From Arthrobacter dokdonellae (lineage in GTDB: Bacteria > Actinomycetota > Actinomycetes > Actinomycetales > Micrococcaceae), in the NCBI RefSeq assembly GCF_003268655.1, contig NZ_CP029642.1:3720001-3784000 (forward strand): a DNA stretch of 64,000 nt, read 5' to 3'. This document shows, piece by piece, positions 1 to 7,598 of the stretch (position 1 is the first letter of the stretch; every line of letters starts with the position of its first letter). The notes under the pieces were generated by a model that did no database searches, was not told where the DNA came from, and saw only the letters and a list, made by a program, of their open reading frames with translations. Both the position numbers and the translations under genes were made by a program.

Positions 1-118
1 GCTCGCCCTGCCCGCCCTGCGCCACCGCGTCTCGCTGCGCCCGGAGGCGGAGATGGACGGCGTCTCGGCGGACGGGATCCTGCTCTCCATCCTGGCCACC
101 GTCCCGGTCCCCCGCTAG
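1..118 (+). CDS. MoxR-family AAA ATPase, C-terminal end only
   Basis: An open frame starting at base 2 and ending with TAG at 116-118 encodes about 38 residues that include RHRVSLRPEAE and end SILATVPVPR. This is the typical end of actinobacterial MoxR AAA+ ATPases, whose last helices carry the RHR..L.PEAE motif. The catalytic part lies outside the window. MoxR ATPases are chaperone-like and are normally encoded directly upstream of a DUF58 protein, which is the case here (15 bp gap). The identification rests on a short tail plus this context. Confidence 0.75.
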   Translation, partial: LALPALRHRVSLRPEAEMDGVSADGILLSILATVPVPR

Positions 119-132
119 GCCCGGCACCAGAC

Positions 133-1425
133 ATGGCCATTTCGGGCAGGTTCTTCCTCCTGGCGCTGCTGGCGGTGGTGCCCGTCATTGCCGCGCCCAG
201 TGCCGCCACCTGGGCCGCTGCCCTGGCCGTGCTGCTGGTGGTTGCGGCCGTCGACCTGCTGCTGGCTGCCTCCCCCCGCCGCATTGGGGTCCGCCGTGAG
301 ATTCCCACCGGCGTGCGCCTCTCCGAAGGAACGACGGCGGCGCTCCGGTTGGCGAACCAATCACCCCGCCTGCTGCGCGGCCAGGTGCGGGACGGCTGGC
401 AGCCGTCCGCGGGGGCGGCCGACGCATTGCAGGCGCTGCGCATCCCGGCCGGGGAACGCGCCGTCGTCCGGGTTTCCCTGCTCCCCGTCCGGCGCGGCGA
501 CCTGCGCACGGACCATGTGACCATCCGCTCCTTCGGGCCGCTGGGCATGGCCGCGCGGCAAAGGACCATCGCGGCGCCGGGCACGCTGCGGGTGCTGCCG
601 CCGTTTCATGCCAAGAAGCACCTGCCGTCAAAGCTGCGCAGGCTGCGCGAGCTGGACGGCCGGGCCGCCGTGCAGATCCGCGGCGCCGGCACCGAGTTTG
701 ACTCGCTGCGCGACTACGTCCGCGGCGACGACGTCCGATCCATCGACTGGCGCGCCACCGCACGCCGCCGCGACGTGGTGGTGCGCACTTGGCGTCCGGA
801 GCGGGACCGCCGCGTCGTCATTGTGCTGGACACGTCGCGGACGTCGGCGGCGCGGATCGGGGACGAACCCCGGCTGGACACGGGCATCGAGGCGTCGCTG
901 CTGCTGGCGGTGCTGGCCGAACGTGGCGGCGACCGGGTCAGCCTCATCGCCTACGACCGCCGCGTCCGTGCCCGCGTTTCCTCCTCCGGCAAGGGCAACA
1001 TGCTCGGCGCCATGGTCCAAGGACTGGCGCCGCTGCAGCCGGAGCTGATCGAGCTGGACTCCGCCGGCGTGCCGGGCCAGGTCCGTGCCGTGACGGCGCA
1101 CCGGGCGCTGGTGGTGCTGGTGACCTCCCTCGATGCCGGCGCGGCCGAGGAAGGACTGATCCCCCTGGTGGCACGGCTGGCCCAAAGGCATGTGGTGGTG
1201 GTCGCCTCCGTCCGTGACCCTGCCCTCGACGAGGCCCGGCTGGAACGGTCGACGGCGACCCTCGCGTACCGCGCCGCCGCCGCCGAACACGCGCTCAACC
1301 GCCGCGCGGCCATCATGGCAGTCCTTAAGCGGTCCGGCGCCGAGGTCGTGGATGCCGCGCCGCACGATCTCCCGCCCGAACTGGCGGACATGTACATCCG
1401 GCTGAAGGCCAGCGGCCGCCTCTAA
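133..1425 (+). CDS. DUF58 domain-containing membrane protein
   Basis: This 430-residue protein starts at ATG 133. Two hydrophobic segments near residues 6-45 suggest an N-terminal membrane anchor. The DUF58 signature lies around residues 190-215 (DYVRGDDVRSIDW followed by ATARR). It is followed by a von Willebrand A-like core beginning VVIVLDTS near residue 230. DUF58 proteins pair with MoxR ATPases and are thought to help assemble or activate surface complexes, though their molecular role is poorly defined. It follows the MoxR end by 15 bp, so the two are probably cotranscribed. Confidence 0.88.
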   Translation: MAISGRFFLLALLAVVPVIAAPSAATWAAALAVLLVVAAVDLLLAASPRRIGVRREIPTGVRLSEGTTAALRLANQSPRLLRGQVRDGWQPSAGAADALQALRIPAGERAVVRVSLLPVRRGDLRTDHVTIRSFGPLGMAARQRTIAAPGTLRVLPPFHAKKHLPSKLRRLRELDGRAAVQIRGAGTEFDSLRDYVRGDDVRSIDWRATARRRDVVVRTWRPERDRRVVIVLDTSRTSAARIGDEPRLDTGIEASLLLAVLAERGGDRVSLIAYDRRVRARVSSSGKGNMLGAMVQGLAPLQPELIELDSAGVPGQVRAVTAHRALVVLVTSLDAGAAEEGLIPLVARLAQRHVVVVASVRDPALDEARLERSTATLAYRAAAAEHALNRRAAIMAVLKRSGAEVVDAAPHDLPPELADMYIRLKASGRL

Positions 1426-1935
1426 ATCTGACGCTCCTGCAGATCCGGGGCCCTCCCTTCCGACGCTCGTGCACCATCTGCGGGTGCACGCAGGTGGCCG
1501 TGCATTCCCGATCCCAAGCAGGTCGAGTTCCCGGGGCCGGCCCAGTAAGTCAATCCGTACGCCGCCGGATTCGGTGGCGTAGGTGTTTGAGCTCTGGCGA
1601 TTTGGTGGTGCAGCTCATCGGGGCTGGATCCCGGGAGTGGAATTGATGGTGCAGCTAATGCGCCCTTCCGGTCCGAAAGGGCGCATTAGCTGCACCGCCG
1701 AATCCAAAACCGGCCGGCGCCCTGCAGGAGCTGCACCGCCGAATCGGGCGAGGGGGACAATAACAGCCAAGCCGCGCCAGCGTCCCCGGGATTTCACCCG
1801 GCCACCCGGTTCCTGACAGCGCTCGGCAACCGGCGACGCTCGGACCGGCAGTGCAGGAGGGTGCCGTCAGAACGCCCCCTATCTGCAGGAGCGTCGAGGG
1901 AAAACGCCCCGAATCTGCAGGAGCGTCTGACTGCG
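1426..1935. other. Gene-free 510-bp region filled with repeats
   Basis: No credible gene is visible between the DUF58 gene and the MetE-like gene; the two genes converge on it. The region holds several copies of two short repeat types. One is the CTGCAGGAGCGTC type, at about 1429-1441 (inverted), 1882-1895 and 1915-1927, spaced by about 33 bp in the last two. The other is the GGTGCAG type, around 1608-1745, including a perfect hairpin. Small open frames here are antiparallel readings of the hairpin and have no protein-like character. Confidence 0.7.
1648..1696. repeat. Perfect hairpin of the GGTGCAG repeat family
   Basis: Two 20-base arms (1648-1667 and 1677-1696) are exact reverse complements around a 9-base loop. 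The arms begin GGTGCAGCTAATGCG. Fragments of the same element (GCAGCT or GCACCGCCGAATC) lie just upstream (about 1608) and downstream (about 1695 and 1733), and related copies occur at 29589-29635 and 33627-33789. Its position between convergent genes would allow it to act as a bidirectional terminator, but neither flank has a strong T run. Confidence 0.8.
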
Positions 1936-3153
1936 TCAGGCGTTGCGGAGGTCTGTCAGGGCTGCGGCCACCTCTAGCGTCCGGTTGACGACGGCCCGAG
2001 CTTCCGCCGGTGAAACGCCTGCGAGTCCATCCTCCGGGGTGATGCGGAGCGCGGTCAGGGACGACTCAGGCAGACCCAGCCCGCGCCACGGCCGCAAGAC
2101 CCGCTCCAGCAACGTCGAGTACGGCGGCGGCACCTGGTCCGGGCGCACCGGCACCGTCCCGCCCCACAGGCCCATGCCCGACTCGATGGCTCCGGCCAGC
2201 TGCTCCCAGTGGCCGGTGTCGAGCTGGTCCAGCGGCACGGCGACCGCGTCGATGCCGGATTCCAAGGCGAGTTCCAAAGCCTTCCGCCAGGCATCGGATT
2301 CGGCGGATTTGGTCCCACCCGGCCCGGATTCGACCGACCTGTTCTCGGCGGCCTCGACGTGCGGCCGGGCCAGGTTGATGGCGATCTGGGCAAATCCGGC
2401 ATCGCGCGCCGCGGCAACGAAGGCCGTCCACGTTTGGCGCAGCTCCGACGCGGGGATGGAGCGCAGCGTGCGGTACCCGGAAGCCGTGGGGATGGTGCCG
2501 GCCAGGGCACGCGCCGCCTCGGGCTCGTCGATCTGCAGGATCAGTCCAGCGCCCGGCACGGCGGCGCGCAGCCTCTCGGCATGCTGGGCCAACCCGGCGG
2601 ACAGCGACTGGGCCACGTCCCGGCGCGCACCGTAGTCGCGCAGCGCGCGTTCGCCATAGTGCAGATGGATGGCGGCCGCCAGCGAGACCGGCCCCCACGC
2701 CTGCACCTTCAATTCAGAAAGTGCACGCTCGGACGCACCGGCGACATCGGCCAGCACGTTGACGTCGGTGGACAGGGCGGAGACGGCGCGGCGGTGATCG
2801 CCGCCTGGACGGTCCGTGAAGCGCCAGCCGTATGGCTGGACGTCCACGGGCAGTTCGACGAGCAGCCCGGCGGTGCGTCCCACGGCATCCGAGCCGATGC
2901 CGCGGGAAGGCAGCTCAGGCAGCGAGGGCAGGTGTGGCGGCGTGAACAGGCCGAGGGAATTCTTGGCGGCCTCGACGGGGTCGGTGCCGGGCCAAGGCCC
3001 AAGCATGGTGGCGGTGACGGCCTCGGAGCTGGAATCCTGGGCCTCGCTCCGCCGGGCCTCGACATGGGGCCCCGGGCGCGAGGAGTCCGCGGCCGAGCTT
3101 GCGAGGTTGGGGACCGTCCGGGGATCGACCACCGGGCGCGTCTCGGTGCCCAC
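1936..3153 (-). CDS. MetE C-terminal-like (cobalamin-independent methionine synthase family) protein
   Basis: This 405-residue frame matches the single-domain relatives of the MetE catalytic barrel found in actinobacteria. Motifs seen are LKVQAWGPVSLAAA, LILQIDEPEAA and IPTASGYRTL. The family has the UROD/MetE barrel fold, and true methyltransferase activity of these short versions is not established. The zinc-ligand region looks altered (TPEDGLAG near the C-terminus, where I recall relatives having a cysteine). The GTG at 3153 overlaps the chorismate mutase stop. ATG at 3006 (MLGPWPGTDP) is an alternative start that better fits the conserved N-terminus, so the first ~49 residues are doubtful. 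Confidence 0.72.
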   Translation of the reverse strand: MGTETRPVVDPRTVPNLASSAADSSRPGPHVEARRSEAQDSSSEAVTATMLGPWPGTDPVEAAKNSLGLFTPPHLPSLPELPSRGIGSDAVGRTAGLLVELPVDVQPYGWRFTDRPGGDHRRAVSALSTDVNVLADVAGASERALSELKVQAWGPVSLAAAIHLHYGERALRDYGARRDVAQSLSAGLAQHAERLRAAVPGAGLILQIDEPEAARALAGTIPTASGYRTLRSIPASELRQTWTAFVAAARDAGFAQIAINLARPHVEAAENRSVESGPGGTKSAESDAWRKALELALESGIDAVAVPLDQLDTGHWEQLAGAIESGMGLWGGTVPVRPDQVPPPYSTLLERVLRPWRGLGLPESSLTALRITPEDGLAGVSPAEARAVVNRTLEVAAALTDLRNA

Positions 3154-3644
3154 TACAGGTTCGCGCCGCCGTCGTGCGTCTGCCCGTCGTCCGGCCGCCG
3201 TAAAGCGTCCGGGGCGCCCACAAAGCCCTGGCCGTCCTGGCTGACCACGGGGACCACGCCGGTGGCGGCCACGGCGGAGTGGCTTTCCGAGATGGCCTGG
3301 TGGTGGTGGATGACCTCGCTGATGATGAAGTTCAGGAATTTCTCGGCAAACGCGGGGTCCAGGTGGGCGGACTCGGCCAGGGCCCGCAGGCGCTGGATCT
3401 GGGCCTTCTCACGGGTGGGGTCGGCCGGGGGAAGGTGATGGGCGGCCTTGAGGATGCCCACCCGCTGGGTGGCCTTGAACCGTTCCGCCAGCAGGTACAC
3501 CAGTGTCGCGTCGAAGTTGTCGATGCTGGAGCGGATGGAGAGCAGCTCGGCCATGACGGCCGGATCCACGGAGCCGGTGAGGGAACTGGCGGCCGGGTCG
3601 AAATCTTCGACGGAGAGGTGGTGCGCGTGGCTCGGTTCGGTCAT
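3153..3644 (-). CDS. Chorismate mutase (AroQ class)
   Basis: This 163-residue protein has an AroQ-type helical domain at about residues 30-120: LLSIRSSIDNFDATLVYLLAERF, then VGILKAAHHLPPADPTREK, then the helix ending FLNFIISEVIHHH. It converts chorismate to prephenate at the branch to phenylalanine and tyrosine. Conserved active-site type residues visible are the Arg of SIRSSID, the Lys of GILKA and the Arg of DPTRE. The last ~40 residues form a low-complexity tail. The stop codon overlaps the start of the following MetE-like gene, suggesting translational coupling. Confidence 0.85.
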   Translation of the reverse strand: MTEPSHAHHLSVEDFDPAASSLTGSVDPAVMAELLSIRSSIDNFDATLVYLLAERFKATQRVGILKAAHHLPPADPTREKAQIQRLRALAESAHLDPAFAEKFLNFIISEVIHHHQAISESHSAVAATGVVPVVSQDGQGFVGAPDALRRPDDGQTHDGGANL

Positions 3645-3656
3645 GAAAACAGTTTA

Positions 3657-3704
3657 GGTGGTGCACCGGGCGGACAAAACCTGTGTCCACGCCGGCGCAC
3701 CACC
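3657..3704 (-). terminator. Stem-loop downstream of the oligopeptide ABC operon
   Basis: Arms at 3657-3669 and 3692-3704 (GGTGGTGCACCGG against CCGGCGCACCACC) pair with one mismatch, and an inner GGACA/TGTCC pair extends the stem. It lies just beyond the last gene of the minus-strand ABC operon (ending 3726) and before the chorismate mutase start. On the minus strand a TGTTTT stretch follows after some 10 bases, so termination is plausible but the T run is weak. Confidence 0.55.
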
Positions 3705-3725
3705 CAAGATGGCGCCGTCAAAAAC

Positions 3726-5435
3726 CTACCGCTGGGCCAGCAGGGCCTGGTGGGCGGCCCGCCGCTCTGCCTGCTCGGCGGGGTTCGGCACCGGCAGCGA
3801 GGCCAGGAGCCGTTTGGTGTAGTCCTCCTGCGGGTTGCCCATGATCCGGTTCCCGATCCCCTGCTCCACCATCCTGCCCTTGTAGAGCACCCCAACCCAT
3901 TCAGCCAGGATGTCCACGACGGCGAGGTCGTGGCTGATGAACAGGGCGGCGAAGCCCATCTCGAGCTGGATCTCGCGGAAAAGCTCCAGCACCTTGGCCT
4001 GGACCGACACGTCCAGGGCCGACGTCGGCTCGTCCGCGATCAGCAGCTTCGGCTTCAGGGCCAGGCCCCTGGCGAGCGACGCGCGCTGCCGCTGCCCGCC
4101 GGAAAGCTCGTGCGGGAAGCGCCTGGCGTAAGTCCGCGGCAGCTGGACTGATTCCAGCAGTTCCTCCACCTTCCTGGTGACCGCGCCGCCGGAGAGGTCA
4201 GTGTGGATGAGCAGCGGCTCGGCCACGCACTCGCCGATGGTCAGGTGCGGGTTGAAGGACGCGGCCGGGTCCTGGAACACGAAGCCGATGTCCTTGCGGT
4301 ACGGCCGGAAGGTGCGCTCCCGGTAGTTGCGCATCTCGTAGCCGAGCACCTTCAGCGAACCGCCCGTGGTCCGGTTGAGCCCGGCGATGGCCCGGCCGAT
4401 GGTGGTCTTGCCGGAGCCGGACTCCCCCACCAGGCCGAACACCTCGCCGGCGCTGATGGTGAACGAGACCTTGTCCACGGCACGGAAGGCCGGGCTGCCG
4501 AGGCGCCCCGGGTACTCGATTTCCAGGTCCGTGGCGCGGACCAGCACGTCCTTGTCCTGGAACGCCCGCTCCGTGAAGCCCTCCGAGGCGGAGTTGCGGC
4601 CCAGGTGCGGCACGGCGGCCAGGAGCTTTTGCGTGTACTCCTCCCGCGGCGCGTCAAAGAGCACCTGGGAGGGCGCCTCCTCCACCACGTCGCCCTGAAA
4701 CATGACCACTACGCGGTCTGCCAGGTCGGCCACCACGCCCATGTTGTGGGTGATGAGCACGATGGAGGTGCCGAACTGGTCGCGCAGCTCCCGGAGCAGT
4801 TCCAGGATTTCGGCCTGGACGGTGACGTCGAGGGCGGTGGTGGGCTCGTCTGCCACGATCAGCCCCGGGTTCAGCGCCAGCGCGGCGGCAATGACCACGC
4901 GCTGCTTCTGCCCGCCGGAGAACTGGTGGGGGTAGTAGTCCACCCGTTTTTCGGGTTCGGGGATGCCCACCTTGCGCAGCGCGTCGATGGCCAGCCCGCG
5001 GGCTTCCTTGCGGCCCACCCGCCTGCCCTCGGGGCGGTGCGCGCGCAGGCCCTCGGCGATCTGCCAGCCCACCGTGTACACGGGGTTCAACGCCGTGGAG
5101 GGCTCCTGGAACACCATGGCCACGTCCCGGCCGCGGATCTGCCGCAGCTGGCGCGGGCTGACGCTGATGACGTCGTTGCCGCTGATCACCACGGCGCCGC
5201 TGCTCTGCGCCGTCTCCGGTAGCAGGCCCAGGATCGCCTTGGCCGTGACGGTCTTGCCGGAGCCGGATTCGCCCACAATGGCCACGATCTCCCCGGGTGC
5301 CACCGTGAAGGAGACATCCTTGACGGCAAACACGTCCCCGGCGTCCGTGGCAAAGGTAACCTTGAGGTCATCGACGTCCAGGACGGGCCGCAGCCCGTGC
5401 CCCTCGACGGGTGCCTGCTTGTCAAGGCGGCTCAT
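3726..5435 (-). CDS. Oligopeptide/dipeptide ABC transporter, fused double ATPase (DppD-DppF type)
   Basis: This 569-residue protein contains two complete ABC ATPase domains. Domain 1 has Walker A GESGSGKT near residue 55, signature SGGQKQR near 173 and Walker B LIVADEPTT. Domain 2 has Walker A GESGSGKTT near 345, signature SGGQRQRASLARG and LLIADEPTS. It energises the importer formed with the two permeases upstream. Its ATGA start overlaps the preceding permease stop. Fusion of the two ATPases is common in actinobacteria. Substrate is unproven, though the family moves oligopeptides, dipeptides or occasionally nickel and sugars. Confidence 0.93.
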   Translation of the reverse strand: MSRLDKQAPVEGHGLRPVLDVDDLKVTFATDAGDVFAVKDVSFTVAPGEIVAIVGESGSGKTVTAKAILGLLPETAQSSGAVVISGNDVISVSPRQLRQIRGRDVAMVFQEPSTALNPVYTVGWQIAEGLRAHRPEGRRVGRKEARGLAIDALRKVGIPEPEKRVDYYPHQFSGGQKQRVVIAAALALNPGLIVADEPTTALDVTVQAEILELLRELRDQFGTSIVLITHNMGVVADLADRVVVMFQGDVVEEAPSQVLFDAPREEYTQKLLAAVPHLGRNSASEGFTERAFQDKDVLVRATDLEIEYPGRLGSPAFRAVDKVSFTISAGEVFGLVGESGSGKTTIGRAIAGLNRTTGGSLKVLGYEMRNYRERTFRPYRKDIGFVFQDPAASFNPHLTIGECVAEPLLIHTDLSGGAVTRKVEELLESVQLPRTYARRFPHELSGGQRQRASLARGLALKPKLLIADEPTSALDVSVQAKVLELFREIQLEMGFAALFISHDLAVVDILAEWVGVLYKGRMVEQGIGNRIMGNPQEDYTKRLLASLPVPNPAEQAERRAAHQALLAQR

Positions 5436-6388
5436 GCGTCCACCAGCTCCTCATTCTTGGTAGGGCCGTTCTTTTTCTTCCCGGCTCGCTTGCGCCCGCG
5501 AAGCCTCGGGTCGTTGAGGTCGTTCATGGACTCTCCCAGCAGTGTCAGCCCCAGCACCGTCAGCACAATCGCGGCGCCGGGGAACACGCCGGTCCACCAG
5601 ATGCCGGAGGCGGCGTCGGTCTGGGCATGGTTGAGGTCGTAGCCCCATTCCGCGGCGGACGACGGCTCGATGCCGAAGCCAAGGAATCCGAGCCCTGCCA
5701 GGGTCAGGATGGCTTCGGACGCGTTGAGCGTGAAGATCAGCGGCAGCGTCCGGGTGGCGTTCTTGTAGATGTGCCGGGCCATGATGCGCGCGCTGGAGGC
5801 GCCCACCACAATGGCGGATTCCACAAACGGCTCGGCCTTCAGCCGGATGGTCTCGGCCCGGATCACGCGGAAGTACTGCGGGATGAAGACGACGGTGATG
5901 GAGATCGCCGCGGAGAAGACGCCCGACCACAGGTTGGACTGGCCCTTGCTGATGGCGATCGACATGACCATGGCCAGCAGCAGCGTGGGGAACGCGTAGA
6001 TGGCGTCCGCCACCACCACCAGGATCCTGTCCAGCCAGCCGCCAAGGTAGCCGGAGAGCAGGCCGAGGATCACGCCGATGAAGATGGACAGCGCCACGGC
6101 CACCACAATCACGAGGACCGCGGTCTGGGTCCCCCAGATGGTGCGGGAAAACACGTCGTAGCCCCCCGCCGTCGTGCCCCAGATGTGGGCGGCCGACGGC
6201 GGCGCCTGGGTGTCGTTGAAGCGCTGGGTTGCGCCGTAGGGGGAGATCAACGGTGCAAGCGCCGCGGTCAGGAGGAAGGCGGCCGTCAGTGCGATGCCGG
6301 CAATGAGCATGCCGCGCTGCAGCCCCACGCTCTTCCTCAGCTGGGAAATGACGGGCAGGCGGCTGAACAGGGACTTTTTGTTTTCCAT
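5432..6388 (-). CDS. Peptide ABC transporter permease (DppC/OppC type)
   Basis: This 318-residue inner-membrane permease has an N-terminal transmembrane helix after QRGMLIAGIALTAAFLLTAAL and a cluster of further helices. The binding-protein-dependent transport motif is seen as EPFVESAIVVGASSARIMARHI, the EAA loop that contacts the ATPase. The C-terminus ends in a charged tail (RGRKRAGKKKNG). It pairs with the DppB-type permease 3 bp upstream and overlaps the ATPase gene by 4 bp, so all are one operon. Confidence 0.92.
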   Translation of the reverse strand: MENKKSLFSRLPVISQLRKSVGLQRGMLIAGIALTAAFLLTAALAPLISPYGATQRFNDTQAPPSAAHIWGTTAGGYDVFSRTIWGTQTAVLVIVVAVALSIFIGVILGLLSGYLGGWLDRILVVVADAIYAFPTLLLAMVMSIAISKGQSNLWSGVFSAAISITVVFIPQYFRVIRAETIRLKAEPFVESAIVVGASSARIMARHIYKNATRTLPLIFTLNASEAILTLAGLGFLGFGIEPSSAAEWGYDLNHAQTDAASGIWWTGVFPGAAIVLTVLGLTLLGESMNDLNDPRLRGRKRAGKKKNGPTKNEELVDA

Positions 6389-6391
6389 GGC

Positions 6392-7483
6392 CTAGTACCT
6401 CACCCTCGGGTCGATCAGCGCGGCAACAACGTCCACGATGAAGTTGGTGACGGCCACTATCACGGCGAGCAGGGCCACGATGCCCTGGACGGCGACGAAG
6501 TCGCGGGCCGTGAGGTAGTGGGCCAGCTGGAAGCCCAGCCCCTTCCACTCGAAGGTGGTTTCGGTCAGGACCGCGCCGCCCAGGAGCAGGGCGATCTGCA
6601 GGCCCATGACCGTGATGATGGGGATCAGCGCCGGCTTGTAGGCGTGCTTGGTGAGCAGGCGGTACTCGCTGACGCCGCGGGACCGGCCGGCCTCCACGTA
6701 GTCCTTGCTGAGCGTGCCGATCACGTTGGTGCGCACCAGGCGCAGGAAGATGCCGGCGGTGAGGAGCCCGAGTGCGACGGCGGGGAGCACGGAGTGCTGG
6801 ACGATGTCCCAGAACGCGTCCATGTTGCCGCTGCGCAGCGCGTCCAGCCAGTAGATTCCGGTGGGCGCCTGCAGTTCGGCCATGGCGATTTCGGTCGAGG
6901 TCCCGGCACGCCCCGCCACCGGGAACCAGCCCAGCCAGATGGAAAAGATGAGCTTGAGCAGCAGCCCGGCAAAGAACACCGGGGTGGCGTAAAAAGAGAT
7001 GGCCAGGACGCGCAGGATGGCGTCCTGGTACTTGTCCCGCTTGGAGGCGGCCAGCATGCCGAGCGGAATGCCGATGGCCAGCGCCACGATCAGGGAGTTA
7101 ATGGCCAGTTCCAGCGTGGCCGTGCCGTAGGTGGCGAGCATGTCGGAGATGGCCAGGTTGTCCGAGATGGTGCGGCCGAAGTTGCCGGTGGCAATCTGGC
7201 CCAGGTATTCAAAGTACTGGATGAAAATGGGACGGTCGTAGCCGGCCTCGTGGATGCGCTGTGCCAGTTGGTCCGGTGCGAGCCTGCCGCCCAGGGCCGC
7301 CGTGATGGGGTCGCCGGTCAGGCGCATCAGGAAGAAGACCATGGTGACGAGGATGAGGATGGTGGGGAAAATCAAGAAGAAGCGGACGAGCAGATATTTG
7401 CCCAGGCTGCCTCCGGCCTTGCTTTTCCGTTCGGGTGCCTGCGAGGCGGGTTCCGCCTCCGGCAGGTCAATCATTGCGGTCAT
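6392..7483 (-). CDS. Peptide ABC transporter permease (DppB/OppB type)
   Basis: This 363-residue membrane protein has a first helix (LLVRFFLIFPTILILVTMVFF) and the typical early periplasmic loop with LTGDPITAALGG. The EAA-like loop reads KDYVEAGRSRGVSEYRLLTKHAYKPAL and is followed by two C-terminal helices ending DVVAALIDPRVRY, a family hallmark. ATG 7483 is used; ATG 7474 is possible because no strong ribosome site distinguishes them. It is the first permease after the binding-protein gene, separated from it by a hairpin at 7532-7570. Confidence 0.92.
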   Translation of the reverse strand: MTAMIDLPEAEPASQAPERKSKAGGSLGKYLLVRFFLIFPTILILVTMVFFLMRLTGDPITAALGGRLAPDQLAQRIHEAGYDRPIFIQYFEYLGQIATGNFGRTISDNLAISDMLATYGTATLELAINSLIVALAIGIPLGMLAASKRDKYQDAILRVLAISFYATPVFFAGLLLKLIFSIWLGWFPVAGRAGTSTEIAMAELQAPTGIYWLDALRSGNMDAFWDIVQHSVLPAVALGLLTAGIFLRLVRTNVIGTLSKDYVEAGRSRGVSEYRLLTKHAYKPALIPIITVMGLQIALLLGGAVLTETTFEWKGLGFQLAHYLTARDFVAVQGIVALLAVIVAVTNFIVDVVAALIDPRVRY

Positions 7484-7531
7484 GTGTGCCTGTTTCTATC
7501 GTGCAAAAGTATGGTGCGGTGTGGTGCCGTG

Positions 7532-7570
7532 CGAGAAGGCGGGGCTTCCGTTGGAGGCCCCGCCTTCTCG
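7532..7570 (-). terminator. Intra-operon hairpin between binding-protein and permease genes
   Basis: An 18-bp stem with one G-U type mismatch (CGAGAAGGCGGGGC arm and its complement) closes a 3-base loop. It lies between the substrate-binding-protein stop (7599) and the dppB-type start (7483), on the transcribed minus strand. No T run follows, so it fits an attenuator or RNA-stabilising stem that lets the binding protein be expressed above the permeases, as in many ABC operons. The role is inferred. Confidence 0.65.
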
Positions 7571-7598
7571 TTGCTTCACGTTCGATAAGTCCGGGGAC

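Noticed and set aside
1583..1816. Two opposing small frames in the repeat-filled gap
   Set aside because: Both encode the same peptide because they cross a perfect palindrome (1648-1696).
5411..7588. 725-codon plus-strand frame opposite the peptide permeases
   Set aside because: Antisense reading of dppB/dppC-type genes; His/Gln/Asp/Gly-rich composition and no family motif.
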